Of a stretch of 64,000 bases of DNA, positions 1 through 11,315 are shown piece after piece. Origin of the DNA: Mrakia gelida (taxonomy: Eukaryota > Basidiomycota > Tremellomycetes > Cystofilobasidiales > Mrakiaceae); contig BRON01000017.1 in the NCBI GenBank assembly GCA_024345305.1, positions 248,001 to 312,000 on the forward strand, read 5' to 3'. Made by a program: the position numbers and the translations under genes. The notes beneath the pieces are model-generated. The model saw nothing but the letters and a program-made list of their open reading frames with translations, did not search any database and was not told the origin of the DNA. Position 1 is the first letter of the stretch. Every line of letters begins with the position of its first letter.

Positions 1-1131
1 GTTCAGGGAGGCTTTGGAGTTGATTAAAGTGTGGAGGATGGAGGGTGGAGCGATTGATTGGAGGATGGGAAGGAAGGTTGTTGGTGAGTCGTCGCTCGCT
101 CTTCTCGTTTCACTCGAGCTTGCACGTCGCTCGTGTTGTCGCTGTGTCCCTCTTTTCGAGATTCGACAAGTACGCAGTGGTAGGGCCACTGCGGGGTCAG
201 TTTGAGGGCAGAAAGATACACTCGAGCGTCTCCCAGCTTCAAACAGAACGAAATCGCGTCCGAACGAAACCAAAACCCTGACCCTCCCCTTCCCTCCCTT
301 CTCCCAGAACTCTCCCTCGAGCACCAAACCCCCCTCTGGGCACTCAAAACCCTCATGCACCCCATCGCCTTCGGTATCCACCTCTTCTCTCCCTCCCTCC
401 CCCCTCTCGTCGTCCCCACCTCCCCCACCCTCCTCACCCCCGACGAATCCACCGTCCACGACTTCTGGCTCAAAACCACCACCCTCTCCGACTCCGATCT
501 CCGAGATCGCAAAGCCCATCTCCCCAACCTCCCTCGAACGAACCCCTACATCCTCAACCTCCCTCCTCGAGTCCAACCCGTCCAAACCGTCGAGGACCTC
601 GCTTTGTCCGTCATCCCCCTCGACCGAGAGCCCGTGTGCTTCAAGAACCTCGTGGAGGTGCTGCTGGGACCTGTTTCGGAGGAGAATGGGAAGGAGAGGG
701 AGTTGACGTTGGAGGAGGCGACGTTCCTCAGGTGGCAAGGGCAGAAGTTGTTCCCTCAGAATGGAGTTCTGACGGCGAGGTGGTTGAGTTGGTTGAAGAC
801 TCAGGAGGCGACGGAGAAAACTAAGAAGGCGTACCTTTGGGCTCAGAACGAGCTTGGAGAGGTGGAGCAGTTGGTTTTCGAGGGACAGGAGGAGTTGGAG
901 GAGGAGGTTGTGAAGGCGCTCGTTGAGGGAGCGGAGGAGGAGACGGAGTGGCCGTTGTACGTGAGGACGAAGGAGTTGTTGGAGGGGAAGAAGTTGGAGG
1001 TTGAGGGGGAGGAGAGGGGGTTCACTAGGGTTTTGGGAGAGGGGATGGGTGGACTTATTGGTGCGAAGGAGGGAGGGGAGGAGGAGGTGAAGGCTGAGGA
1101 GGAGAACGTCGAGGAGGAGAAGGCGATTTGA
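1..1131 (+). CDS. C-terminal part of an unidentified protein (5' end outside window)
   Basis: I do not recognise the family. The window opens inside an exon read in the frame starting at base 2, which ends at a GTGAGT donor at 84. A plausible acceptor (GGCAG) ends at 211, and the open frame then runs to TGA at 1129-1131. The long final exon encodes about 300 residues: a soluble Pro/Leu-rich stretch, a helical Trp- and Glu-rich middle part and a strongly acidic, Glu/Val-rich tail. No membrane span or catalytic motif is visible. The intron lacks the usual clear CTGAC branch site, so the exon 1 / exon 2 join is uncertain, whereas the last exon is well supported by codon bias and length. Confidence 0.55.
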
Positions 1132-2678
1132 TGAGGGAAACTTTGTTTTGATCAACCCAGACGGTGGTGGAAGGGAGTCTCATTTTCATCTTAGCACTCA
1201 CGAGGGTGAGGGTTTCGAAGAGGAGGTCTTTGCTCGCCCGAGGTGGAAGCAGCGAGGCAGCGACGACGCGTCGAGAAAAGACAATCGAAACACTTCACGT
1301 GTGCTTCTTCCCGACCATCTCGACCTCACCCCCTCGAGCGATGAGACTGCATCTGTTGAATCCAACGAGGTGGCTCGTGAATGCCAGGCTCTACAAGAGC
1401 GGCAGGAGAATCTCGGATGTCGAACGACTCCTGCGCTGCCGCTTTGAGTCCTCTCCAACCATCATCAGCTCGACTCTCGCCTCTTTTCACTCTGCGAAGA
1501 CAGACGACAAGTCACATACAACATGCTGAAGGTGAGAAGCTCGACTTCGGTGCCTCGCTCATGCGTCGAACCCTCGATATGGGTTGAGCTCTTGAAGTCG
1601 ACGAGCTCACCTTCCCTCCTCCTTCCTTCCCCCTCCTCTTTCCTCGCAGACGCCTTCGTCCACCCCTCTTTAATTCGCATTCACCTCCCTAGGTATTCTC
1701 GCGGTCTCGCGGTCTCGCTTCCTCCCTCGAACCAGCTCTTCTCAACCGCGGCCTCCTCAAGACGATTCAGCAACCGCTCGACCTCGACCTTCGATGAGCT
1801 CTCGACTCTCCTTCCCTCCCTTCGACCTCTCTTCCTCGGGCATTGCCGACTGCGATCCCAGGCCAGGATCGCAGCTTTGCTTCGAGACCGCTCGGTCGTT
1901 GTCTCGAGTCTTTGCTGGTAGAGATGGCTGGAGTGGGGGAGGGAAGGAGCGTCGAGCTCAACACAGAGCCCAGGCTCAAGGTTCGTCGAGTCTCTCCTTC
2001 ATGTCTCTCGTCCTTTATTCGATGCCTCTCCTTCGATTCCAGAACAGAGCGTTAACCGCTTTACCGGTTCGTCGTCATGATTCAATCAGTCTCATTCCAG
2101 GCCCTCTCGCTGGGTCCTCTGCACCCAAGCGACGTGAAGGGAAGAAGGAAAGGGAAGAGGGAAGGACGTCGACGGATCGAGCTCGTCTCTTCGTCCTCTT
2201 TCTGCTCTTTTCCTTCGCCTCTAGTCCAGCTGATCCCATCCTGCAAATTTTGTGTCATTCTTCTTGAGTCTCGCAGATCGCCTGGCCATCCCTCGACTGA
2301 CTGGAACCAGAGGAAGAAAGAGTCCGTCGATCGGTGCGTCGAGGATCCTGGCGGAGGCGCGTCTCTTTGGCCTTGTTTACCTCTTGTGGGGACGAGTGAA
2401 ACGGTCTCTCAATTGGGTTTGGGGTTGATTTTCTCATTCTGCATCGAGGTGTTCGAATCTTGGAGTCCTTCCTTTCTTCCGACTACCACACACCGACGAC
2501 CCATCGAAGCAGCCGACCTCGCTCGTCTTCTCTTCCCGACTCCCCGTCTCCCATCTCCTTCAACGCTCCCTTCCCCGGTCGACGCGTCTCAGGATCGATC
2601 TCCTCGCTCGCTCGCTCTCACGACCTCGCAGCTCTCCGGACAACAACTCTTTCTCTTCCTTTGTTCAAGCTCGACAAA
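1132..2678. other. Intergenic region upstream of the WSC protein gene
   Basis: About 1.5 kb with short overlapping open frames on both strands but no frame that is conserved-looking, long and properly started. The stretch is pyrimidine-rich on the + strand towards 2679, as expected for a long 5' leader and promoter of the downstream gene. A leader intron is possible, since several GTGAG and YAG signals occur. I see no RNA gene in it. Confidence 0.4.
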
Positions 2679-5600
2679 ATGCCCTCCTCCTTCTCCTCGG
2701 CGACCTTCCTGCTCTTCCTCCTCGCCCTCCCCTTCGCTCAAGCATACTTCATCCTCAACCATGCCCCTCTCGTTCGCACGCGACTGGACCCTATCGTCAG
2801 CCCTGGAGCTGTAGCTTCGGTGAGCTCTTTCCTTCCTTCCTTCTGCACTTTCCCTCGACTCGGGTCCCTCCCGCCCCTCGACTGACTCTTCGCCTTCTTT
2901 TCCTCGAACATCAGCACGAGCACAATATCGTCGGAGGATCCAAGTTCGGCAAAGACTACTCTCAGGCCGACTCCAACTCTGGGAAGTGCACCACGGCGGA
3001 GGTCACTCTCGACAAGGTGAGTGCGAGAGAGTTCAGCTTCGACCTTTCAGCGTCATCGACCTCTTGCCCTCCCTTTTTTCTTCAAGCCTGTTCTGACGAC
3101 CTCTTCTCCTTCATTGCAATCTTGCAGAGTAATTACTGGGCTCCTCAGGTGAGTTCATGCTCGAAGGGTTGAGGCAGCGGAGGAAACGCAGAGGGGGACG
3201 ATCGGATCCGGAACGCAGACGCTGACCTGCTCGTTTCTTCCTCTTTCTTCAGCTCTACTACTACGAGCCGATAAAGAAGACCTACCAGGCTATCCCTTCC
3301 TACACCAAAACCTAGTCAGTACCACTTCCGTCATCTTGCCTAGTCTCTACGAACTTCTTCGCGCCGTCGTCGCTGACTCGAATCCTGTTCCCCTCTCACA
3401 GCTACCTTCAGCGAACTGGGAGCAAGAACGAGAAGATTCGCTCCTTCCCTGACGGTCTGAGGATGCTCGCTGGAAACCCGAACCGAAGGACCTACGACGC
3501 TAGCTCGTTCGCAGAGCAGGCAGTCTCGTTCGTTTGCCTCGACTACTACAACTCTCACACGGGCGACGCTTCGTGGGATCAGACTTCGGCGGGATTCTTC
3601 CAGCACAACTGCCCTGATGGACTGAGGACTCAGATATTCTTCCCTTCATGCGTGAGTACAGACCTTTCGGAGCGACGAAGAAGAGGATTCTGAGGCTGAC
3701 TTTCGCGTTCTTCGTTCGCGAACAGTGGGACGGAGTCAACCTCGATTCTGCGAACCACCAGAGCCACATGGCTTACCCTGTCGATAACCCTCAAGGTTCG
3801 TCATATGATCTCACTCCCGTACATCGAAACGAAGCTGACCGTCGCCCCCTTTTCTTCTCAGGTGGAAACTGTCCTTCGACTCGTGAGTCGGATCTTCTTC
3901 CTTGCCCGTCGCGTCCTCCCCTCGCTGACTTCCTCCCTTCACGCATCCCTCACTAGATCCTGTTCATCTCGTCTCTCTCTTCTACGAATTCGTCTGGTCG
4001 TGAGTCCTCGCTTCTTGACGTTCTCCTCCTTTCGTCGCTGACTATCGTTCGTTTCCGTTCAGCGTCGGTGATTTCCCTTTCAACGCCGTTGGAACGCCTA
4101 CTTGGGTTCTCGCCAACGGAGATACTAGTAAGCTCACCTTCTATATAATCTTTCCTCGCCCATCGATGCTGATTCACTCCTTCTTTCGCAGCCGGACTCG
4201 GATTCCACGGGTTCGTTCTCGACCCGGCTCTTCTCGATCCTCGCTCGCTCCTCGACTTACCCATCTTCCTCTTCGTTTGCAGTGACTTCACGAACGGATG
4301 GCCTACTGGAGACAACAATATCCTGCAGCAAGCGATCGATACCTGTGGAGATGAGACTGGTGGAGTCGTCGATGGTGAGTCGCTCGTTTTGATCTCTTTC
4401 GTCGCGTCTCCTCTTTGGCTCTTTCCTTCCGCCTTCCATCCCACGTTTCTAATTGGGCCTCTCCCTTTTCGAATCACCAGAATGTGACGTCTTCGTTCCC
4501 TACATCGATCGAGATGCTGCTGCTGCCTGCCAACCTGAAGGATCCATCGTCGACGAAGCGATTGGGTGGGGTTCGCCCATCTCTGCTCTCCCTGGAAACA
4601 ACCCGATCTGGATCGGAAACGGATCGAAGGTGAGCTCGACCCAGCCATCCTCTTCTCCTAGTCCCTCGAAGCTGATCTTCGTCGCCCACTCCCTCTTCAG
4701 CCCACCACCGCTGGCTACTCCGCCAACCCTGGATTCACCGTCACCTCCTCAACCCTCGCTTCCGGTTGGTCGAACCTCGGTTGCATCGCTGAGGGAACCA
4801 GTGGTCGAGCTATGGTCGGTGGTTACAAGTCTGATTCGGCCAACATGACCCTCGGCGCCTGCTCGACGTACTGCGAGGGGTCAGTCGCGTTCCTCTCCCT
4901 CGTATCTTCCCTCGCCTCGTCGCTGACCCTCCTCTCCTTCCTTATCTTTGCCATCAGACTCGGTCTACCTTACGCTGGTGTAGAATACGGACAGGAATGT
5001 TACTGCGACTCTGTGATGAGGAACGGAGCGTCGACTACTCTGATCTCCTCGAATCTTTGCGACGACGTGAGTTCCTCCCTTCTCGTCGCCTCCGCTCGAC
5101 CGAGACTGACTCCTGTCTTCTCCCCTGATCTCTACCTCGACTCTTCCTTCTCGCCCTTAAGAAATGCACCGGTCTCTCAACCGAGAACTGTGGTGGATCT
5201 TCGACTCTCACTCTCCTCTACAACCCCGACAACGTCGCCGCTCCCGTCTCTCTTCCTTCCGGTTGGGCCGTTCCTTCGACTGGATCTTGCAGGACTGAGC
5301 CTTCCGGAGTCAGGGCTCTCGCTGGATCGACGACTTCCAGCGATACGATGACGGTCGAAAGGTGAGTCGAGTCGCTTCTCGATTCTCGTGTCTCAATCGC
5401 GAAAGCTCACTCTTCTTGTACTTCCCGCCCTTCTCCAGCTGCGTCAACTACTGCGTCGGAAAGGGATACTCGATTGCCGGTATGGAGTACGGTCGTGAAT
5501 GGTTCGTGACGTCTCCTTCTTTCTCGATTCGAACCGCACGCGTCGCTGACTTCTTTCCTCTTCTCTTTCTCCCTTTTATCTCAGCTACTGCGCCAACTCG

Positions 5601-8562
5601 CTTGCTTCGACTTCGCTGGTAGCTACATCTACTGAGTGCAATATGCCCTGTGCTGGAAACCTCGGTCAAACCTGTGGAGGTGAGTCTTTTGACGAGTTCT
5701 CCACTTCGCTTCTCGCCCTCGCTAAACCTCGATCTTCTCTTCAAACCCAGGTCCTTCGCGTCTTTCCATCTACCAGAAGTCGGCTGTCATCACCACTAGC
5801 TCCTCTTCGTCGTCTTCGAAAGCCACCAGCGCTTCCGCCTCAGCTTCAGCTTCAGCGACTTCTTCAAGCTCAGCCGCCGTCACACTTTCGAACGGTTGGA
5901 CTTCCACTGGAGCTTGCACGAGCGATACTACTAGATTGGTCAGTCGTCGTTCCCTTCCAGAGATGTTTAGAATCCTTGCTGACGATCTGGCCCTTCTCCC
6001 TCGTACAGATGTCAACGAGCTACGGTTAGTCACGTCTTCGCCTCGTCGAACTCGATTTCTCCCGCTCACTCGGTCGTTCTTTTCGTCAAACAGTGCTCTC
6101 GACGATGACCTACGAGATCTGCACGAACTACTGCTCTGGCCAAGGATTCACCCAAGCTGGTGAGTCGACTTTCGCTCGAACAAAAGCCGGTCGAAAGGAG
6201 AAACGAGAAACTGACCCTTCCCTCCTCCTCGACGTCCCCCTTCTCGCAGGTCTCGAATACGGAACTCAATGGTGAGTGCCATCTTTTTGTCCTATCGCCG
6301 TAGAGATCGACTTCTTAGTCCTCAAATCCTGACCATCTCATCGCCTCTTACCTCCAACAGCTGGTGCTCTTCCTCGGTCGACATGACCAAGACGACGACT
6401 TCGACAGCCTGCACGGTTGCTTGCGGAGGAAACAGCGCCCTCAAGTGTGGTGGATCGTACGCCATGCAGATCTTCACGGCGCCAGCTTCGACCGTCAAGA
6501 CCACGTCGACCGTCGCGGCCTCTTCGACGTCGACCAAGGCTGCCGTCATCTCAACAACCACGACCGCCGCTGCCTCCTCTTCCGCTATCTCCCTCTCGAA
6601 CGGATGGTCTTCAACTGGAGGATGCATCAACGACCCCTCAAACTCGAGGCTCATGACCAAGTCCATCGGTGAGTCGCGTGTCTCTCGACGTCCCTCCCGA
6701 CGACTTCCCTTTGTTCGTCGCACTTTCTAACTTCCCCCTCTCACCGTTCCTTCTCCCACCTCAGATCAAGCCGGTATGACCTACGAGGTGTGCACGAACT
6801 ACTGCTCCGGATTGGGCTACAGTCAGGCTGGTGAGTTGGCTTCTTTCGCGAGCAAACTCGAGAACGCGTCGGAGAGCTGACTTGTACTCTGCTTTTCTTC
6901 CTCTTCCCTCTCGAAGGTCTAGAGTACGGAACTCAATGGTAAATACCCTCTCGTCCTTCCCCTTTCCCTCTCAGCTCGCACGCTAACCTCTCTCCCTTCT
7001 TTTTCTTTATCTTCTTCTTCTCTCCAAGTTGGTGCTCCTCGAGCGTCGATCTCTCCTCGACAACGAGCTCCACTGCTTGTACCAGCGCCTGTGGAGGGAA
7101 CAGCGCTTTGAAATGTGGAGGATTCTACGCCATGACGTTCTTCACCGCTCCCGCCGTCGTCGTCTCCTCTTCTACCTCGACCAAGGCCGTCGCAACAACA
7201 ACAAGCACGACTTCGACGAAGGCAGCCTCCGCTACCTCTTCTTCCATCGTTCTCTCCAACGGTTGGACCTCCACTGGAACCTGTGCGACGGATAACCCGA
7301 GATTGATGACCGTCTCCTACAGTGAGTCGCCTCGTCGTCCTCGGCTCGATCCCCATCACCTTGCTCACCAACGCTCTTCCTGCCCCTGTTCTTCTTCAGC
7401 TTCCTCGTCGATGACCTACGAGATGTGCACCAGCTACTGTGCTGGTTTGGGATACACCCAGGCTGGTGAGTCGTCCTCCTTCCATCTCGTGAACTGTTCG
7501 TCGAGCTGACCTGACGCGTCTCTTCTTTCCGCTCTCTTCCCAGGTCTCGAGTACTCGTGAGCTTCCTCCCTTCTCGACTCGTTTCGGAAGCCTTGAACTG
7601 ACGTTTTGCTTCCCCTCCTCGCTTACCTCTCCAGCACTCAATGGTGAGCCCAAATCTTTCTCGTCGTGGACTCTTCCCCTCGCCCTCGACTGACCTCGTC
7701 TCTCCTCTTTCCGTTCTTTCAGCTACTGTTCTTCGTCCGTCGATATGACCGCCATCAAGACGTCGACCGCATGCACCAACACCTGCGCCGGGAACTCTGC
7801 TCAGATCTGTGGAGGATCGTGAGTGTTCACCAGCCTCGCTTCGTTGTGATCGTCTCCTCGCTTTGTGCTGACTCCCCTCCTTCGCCCTTATCCAGCTACG
7901 CCATGAACATCTTCACGAACCCCAGTCCAGCGGCCCCTGTCACCTCTTCCTCCTCCTCGTCCATCAAGACCACCACGACCGCGACCTCATCTTCCACGAA
8001 GGTCGCAACAACAACCTCGACCTCATCGTCAGCCTCAGCCACCTCATCTTCAAGCGTCGTCGCTCCTTCAGGATGGACTTACTCCTACTGCGTCGCGGAC
8101 GGAGCCTCTTCTCGAGCCCTCGATGGCTACTTCATCGACTCCTCGGCCATGACTCTCCAAATATGCGCTACGACCTGCGCTAGCAAGGGTTTCTCGATGT
8201 TTGGAGTCGAGTGAGTCTTGTTTCAACTCGTCGCGTTCGACTTCGCAGTCGCTGACTCTTTTCTCTCCTCCCTTCTTTCTAGATACTACACTCAGTGTCT
8301 CTGCGGTAACACCCTCGCCAGCTCCGCCACTCAGATCGCAGAGACTTCGTGCTCGTACACCTGCTCGGGCTCGACGACGGACAAGTGCGGAGGTGAGTTC
8401 GACGCGTCCTTCCTCTTCTCTTCGCCTTCCCTTTCGTCGGAACTGACTTCCATTCTCTTCTGTATTTTGCGCCACTTAGGTTTCAGCGCCATGAGCCTCT
8501 TCGTCATCAAGCCGACTTCGAGGAAACGAGGAGGAAGCGTCTGGAGCAGCAGCCGAGTTTGA
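2679..8562 (+). CDS. Secreted DUF1996 protein with six WSC domains
   Basis: Start ATG at 2679 sits in ACAAAATG and is followed by a signal peptide (hydrophobic core FLLFLLALPFAQA, residues about 10-22). Exons separated by more than 20 short introns encode first a DUF1996 domain (DPIVSPG, IVGGSKFG, SNYWAPQLYYYEP, then the Cys-rich WDGVNLDSANHQSHMAY block). Six WSC domains follow, each with the Cys pattern around YC-G-G-EYG-(E/T)QC-C-C-G-CGG. Ser/Thr-rich, probably O-mannosylated linkers separate domains 2 to 6. There is no C-terminal membrane span or obvious GPI signal, so the product is probably secreted or wall-associated. WSC domains are carbohydrate-binding modules; DUF1996 has no settled activity. 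Domains 3-5 are near-identical to one another, suggesting recent tandem duplication. Intron boundaries were assigned by hand. Confidence 0.88.
5888..7921 (+). repeat. Tandemly duplicated WSC units 3-5
   Basis: Three consecutive exon-intron units begin at about 5888, 6596 and 7255 with (S)NGW(T/S)STG. They share the strings MTYE-CT-YC-GLGY-QAGLEY and QC-CSSSVD, and the same intron phases and positions after QAG and after GLEYGTQ. Each ends in an A-M-FT-P element plus a Ser/Thr-rich linker. Similarity extends into exon-intron order, which supports segmental tandem duplication rather than convergence. Confidence 0.75.
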
Positions 8563-8765
8563 GCGATTCGAACGCGACTTTCCCTTCTTTTGGTCCCTCT
8601 CTTTTACGACGTCCCTGCCTCCTGCCTCGATAGACTTCACCCGTTCCTATTTTTACGCCATATATGTCTATACGTTCCACCACCGCATCCTTCTATCTAT
8701 AACTTTTGCATCGAAATCTTCGAGAACGAACCGCTTTCGAGATCGGAGCGAGGTGAGCTCGACCT

Positions 8766-10914
8766 ATGTTTTCTTCCCAACACCAACCTCGAACGATGGG
8801 ACTCCCTCTCGTGCCAACGCAGAGACCTCTCCTACCCCTCTTCTTCACTCTCCTCTCGATCTCCTTCTTCCTCGTCATCTTCCACCCTCCATCAACGTCC
8901 CTCCTCCCTCTCCCTCTCGACTTGAGCGACTTGACCAACCCGTCACTGGACTTCCTCTCCTTTCGCTGGCCATCCGCGCCACTTCAATCTCCTCCCCCTC
9001 GATTCGACTCGCAGAAGTACACTGAAGGGAACTGGGTACCTCGAGAGAAGCCAATAACCTCGTGGGAAGATATGGAGGAAGTTCTGCCGGGAGCGGGACT
9101 TCGACGAGGAACGTGTCGCGATTTCGATGGAGGGAAAGGCGACTCTCGGATGTTTCACGTCGCTGGGCAGGTCTGGGTAGGAGCGAAGGGAAGAGTAGCA
9201 GACTGGAACCCGAGAGCGATGGTGGTGGATCTGTTGCGGAGGAGGGGAGGGCTGATGATGGTCGGAGGTGAGCTCAACCGATCCAGCTCTCGACGCGTCG
9301 CTGAAGCCTGACGATGATCTTCCACGTGATTCAGATTCGATCACAAGCCCGCACTTCGAAGGACTCACACATCTCCTACTCGGACTCGCTATCACGGAAT
9401 CTAAACGACTCAACCTCACCTCCTCGAGCTCGTCGACGCGACCTCTCTTTCGCTCCCAAAACATCACCGAGGCCAACATCCCAGACAGCGGTCTCGATCT
9501 TCCCAAATTCCGAGGTCTCTTCCTCCAAACGGATCACCCTCTCGCGAAGGGTCTCCTGGAAGAGGCTGGAGTAACGGAGGAGAGAGTTCTGCTACCTCTC
9601 GCCGCTGTCGTCCGAGATGATTTCCTGATGGGAAAGGAGGAGTACGACGACTTCCTCGCCAAAGATCAGGTAAGGAGGAAAGTTTCCGACGCTCCGTTGA
9701 CTTCTGCTGACAGCTTCTCCTTCTTCTTCGAACAGTTTTCGTTGGAGGAGGGAGTTGATTTTGCGACGACGCAGTGTTTGTCCTGCTCTTCCTTTTCCTC
9801 TCTTTCCCCTCGACATCTACTGAAACCTCGATACTGCTTTACCCGTAGGGCTGGAGTATCTGGACCGTGTGACGGACTGTACCTCGAAACCAGCAGTCCT
9901 GCTCCTCAGCACCGGGTTCGTCCGTCGTCTCGCCTCAGCCTCTCTCGCGTTTCATCGAGTCAGCTCGATCTGACCCTTCTCTCTCCTTTCAGACCTCACT
10001 GGGCCAAAGGTCGATTCAGCGGAGCTGGTCAGACTGGAGAACTCACCTCGGAGAGGCTCCTCTCGATGTACGAACGATCTGTGAGTCGATCCAGCACTCT
10101 CCGATCTCGACGCGTTGCTTTCGTTCGTTGACTTTGCTTCCCTCCCTCCTCCTCTTCGAACAGATCAAATCTCTCTTAAATCGGCTCCAACCCCAAACCT
10201 CCATCCTTCCCATCTTCCGAACAACCGCTCAAGGTCATCCCAACTGCCAGATCTACTCGAAGGAAGGTTCTCATCCCGCGAACGAAACTCAGCTTGAGTC
10301 GAGCGCATCTTTTTCGTCTTCTTCTCTTTGCTTTTCTCTCATCGCGCATCTCTTCCCCTTCTTCGGCTCCCCATACCCGTTCATCACCGCTTCTTCTCTC
10401 GCCGAAGAACGCGAGCTGACCCTGTCTTCTCTCTTCCCGCTTTCGCTCCCCCCCCCCCCTCTTTCACCAGTCCAAATCATCCAAGAATCCTTCTTTCCCC
10501 CCACTGGGATCGCTACCAAGAACCTATACAACTGGCCCCTCATCCCAACCTTCAATTCCATCCTCCGAACTGAACTCGAGGCGTTCAACTTGGATCGAAG
10601 GGCAGGAAGCGAGGGTCGGACGGGGGGGAGGGAGGCAGTTTGGATGGACATCTCGAGACAAGCGCTGCTGAGACCTGACGCGCATCTTTCACCTATGGGT
10701 GGGGACTGCTTGCATTTATGAGTGGATCGAAGAGCGAGAAGCCGGGGGGGAGAGGGTGAAGGTGGTGAAGGGAGAGAGATGAGAGACGAGAGCTGACCTC
10801 GACGCGTTGTGTTCTTTTCGTTCGTTTTGTCCTCGCAGATGCATGCCCGGAATCCCTGAGGAGTGGGTGAGGTTTCTATGGGAGTTGATCAAGGAAGAGT
10901 CCGCCGTTTACTAG
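8766..10914 (+). CDS. PC-esterase (TBL/CAS1-like) type II membrane protein, copy 1
   Basis: Start ATG at 8766 (a second Met at 8796 is possible). A membrane anchor (LLPLFFTLLSISFFLVIF) is followed by a lumenal domain of the PC-Esterase / GDSL-like acyl-esterase family that modifies sugars with O-acetyl groups. The catalytic block I reads MVGDSIT, with the Asp codon split by a phase-1 intron. The distal block is DCLHL followed by CMPGIPEEWVRFLW, equivalent to the DxxH motif. Stop TAG is at 10912-10914. Introns include a C10 tract around 10450. The last intron (10718-10838) starts with ATGAGT instead of GTGAGT. If it is not removed, the protein stops directly after DCLHL. A likely role is acetylation of wall or secreted glycans in the Golgi. 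It is paralogous to the gene at 28874-30719. Confidence 0.8.
10718..10838 (+). other. Last intron of PC-esterase 1 with AT instead of GT donor
   Basis: Exon ends ..CAT TT and the intron would begin ATGAGTGG. It contains a CTGACC branch-like site and ends CTCGCAG at 10838. Joining the flanks restores DCLH-L-CMPG in frame. The equivalent intron of the paralogue begins GTGAGTG at the same codon. No usable GT lies nearby that keeps the frame. Confidence 0.6.
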
Positions 10915-11315
10915 CTTTTTCTCTCGCTTTGCTCTCGAACTCCTCCCCTCCACCTCGCTCGTTCGTCCAACCTCGCTTGCACGCTGGTTTGCTTTGCTTC
11001 GTTCTCGGATCACCATGAACTCTCTCCCACACACAAGTCACAGCGAGCAAAGAGAGATTCGCATGCAGATACGGGAACGAAACGAATGAAAGAAGGGAGA
11101 ACGAAAGTGAGGACTGTCCGGAAAGCTACAGTAGATGGATCGAAGAACGAGAGATGAAGGTGAGAGAGAGGTAGATCAAAGATGCAAAACGGTCGAGAAC
11201 GAAGAGAGGGACAGGTAGATTAGACTATGAAGGACGAGATCGAAAGCGAAAGGGTAGACTAGCAAGAAATGAACAAGAAACGAAGACGCGTCGCGAAGAA
11301 CAGAAAGTGAACCAG
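10915..11315. other. Convergent intergenic spacer
   Basis: About 400 bases between the stop of PC-esterase 1 and the stop of the SREBP gene on the opposite strand. It should hold both 3' UTRs. No open frame or RNA gene is recognisable; A/G-rich on the + strand in its second half. Confidence 0.5.

Noticed and set aside
24..527. Minus-strand open frame of 167 codons at the window start
   Set aside because: Antisense to the well-supported final exon of the partial gene and without any family signature.
1148..1920. Possible small gene between the first gene and the WSC gene
   Set aside because: Several short frames with ATG exist but none shows plausible exon joins, domain content or length; treated as leader/promoter.
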